DNA of 51,614 bases, from assembly GCA_011525685.1 (NCBI GenBank), contig WYBW01000099.1, positions 1 to 51,614 on the forward strand. Reading direction: 5' to 3'. Below the pieces are notes generated by a model. It was not told the DNA's origin and made no database searches. It saw only the letters and a program-made list of their open reading frames with translations. This stretch comes from Verrucomicrobiia bacterium. GTDB taxonomy: Bacteria > Verrucomicrobiota > Verrucomicrobiia > Limisphaerales > JADLHS01. Of this stretch, positions 51,491 through 51,614 are shown one piece after another; positions within the stretch are counted from its first letter, which is position 1; every line of letters starts with the position of its first letter. The position numbers and the translations under genes were made by a program.

Positions 51491-51614
51491 TAGCAGGTTG
51501 TTGAAATAGTCTCACGCAAATTTGAACAGGCCGCATTGACTTGCGTCTGAAATCCATGCGCGGAAAACCTCAAGCCCAGCCGGACTTTCTGACGGTCATC
51601 AACCTCAACGCCAG
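51491..51614 (+). mobile_element. Left end of an insertion sequence (IS1182/IS5-like), runs off the window
   Basis: Resemblance of the giant gene to its own FG-GAP repeats stops near 51488-51491. It is replaced by TAGCAGGTTGTTGAAATAGT, which looks like the terminal repeat of an insertion sequence, and then a transposase-like start at 51556. On the minus strand the broken gene's frame hits a stop 21 bases inside the element. The other end, the inverted repeat and any target duplication lie outside the window, so the exact boundary is uncertain by a few bases. Confidence 0.65.
51556..51614 (+). CDS. Transposase, N-terminal fragment (window edge)
   Basis: ATG 51556 opens a frame reading MRGKPQAQPDFLTVINLNA before the window ends. 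This pattern (MRGxP, then FLTVINL) resembles the N-terminus of IS1182/IS5-type DDE transposases, which usually continue with a VPxxHPLR motif. Only 19 codons are visible, so the family is tentative. It points away from the broken giant gene. Confidence 0.6.
   Translation, partial: MRGKPQAQPDFLTVINLNA

Overview
The window reads as a piece of a Verrucomicrobiota chromosome, most likely from the Pedosphaera/Limisphaerales side of the phylum. This is inferred from the gene types, not from a marker gene. The hints are a pseudopilin with a [20 protein letters not shown] N-terminus, a PEP-CTERM-tagged surface protein, giant secreted proteins built from lamin-tail, CotH, delta-60, FG-GAP, Ig-like and RHS modules, heparinase-like and DUF5010-like carbohydrate enzymes, generally high GC, and many short hairpin repeats between genes. 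No rRNA, tRNA or CRISPR array was seen.

Region 1 (about 1.9-10.2 kb) looks like a zinc acquisition and homeostasis locus. In order it holds a small DUF2946-like membrane protein, an outer-membrane porin with a His-rich loop, a ZnuA-like binding protein, a ZnuB-like permease, a divergent His-rich tandem-repeat protein, a second DUF2946-like protein, a pseudopilin, two surface proteins with the choice-of-anchor-M domain (one carrying a PEP-CTERM tail), and a Fur-family regulator that overlaps the last of these by 4 bases. A perfect 9-bp inverted repeat sits in the divergent promoter region and a related 7-bp repeat precedes the first gene. No transporter ATPase (ZnuC) is present.

Region 2 (10.5-14.8 kb) looks like a methylated-sulfur cluster. 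It holds a DUF4242 protein, a secreted SBP56/methanethiol oxidase, an SCO1-like copper chaperone with an unusual CX5C motif, a homocysteine S-methyltransferase family protein and a lipoprotein MsrB. Region 3 (15.0-18.3 kb) has a LysM protein, a heparinase II/III-like lyase and UppP. Region 4 (18.4-23.8 kb) is a two-sided MglA/roadblock signalling module. On the minus strand are a response regulator with PATAN and roadblock-like parts, a mini-roadblock-like protein and a helical protein. On the plus strand are a Pro-rich scaffold with a duplicated module and a roadblock tail, MglA, and an MglB-like protein.

Region 5 (23.8-37.8 kb) is mixed: a double CDGSH protein, a 1738-aa CotH/lamin-tail exoprotein, a 44-aa membrane peptide, a SUKH-LRR protein, an amino-acid permease, an O-methyltransferase with an apparent signal peptide, a WbpA/WbpP-like pair for UDP-HexNAc sugars, and an O-antigen ligase-like polymerase. 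Region 6 (37.9-51.6 kb) holds two giant minus-strand genes. The first is a 2020-aa protein with exactly three blocks of seven delta-60 repeats. The second is a protein of at least 2473 aa with FG-GAP, Ig and RHS parts, in which the RHS core and a toxin-like tip are internal. The 5' end of that second gene is cut off by what looks like an insertion sequence whose transposase starts at 51556 and runs off the window.
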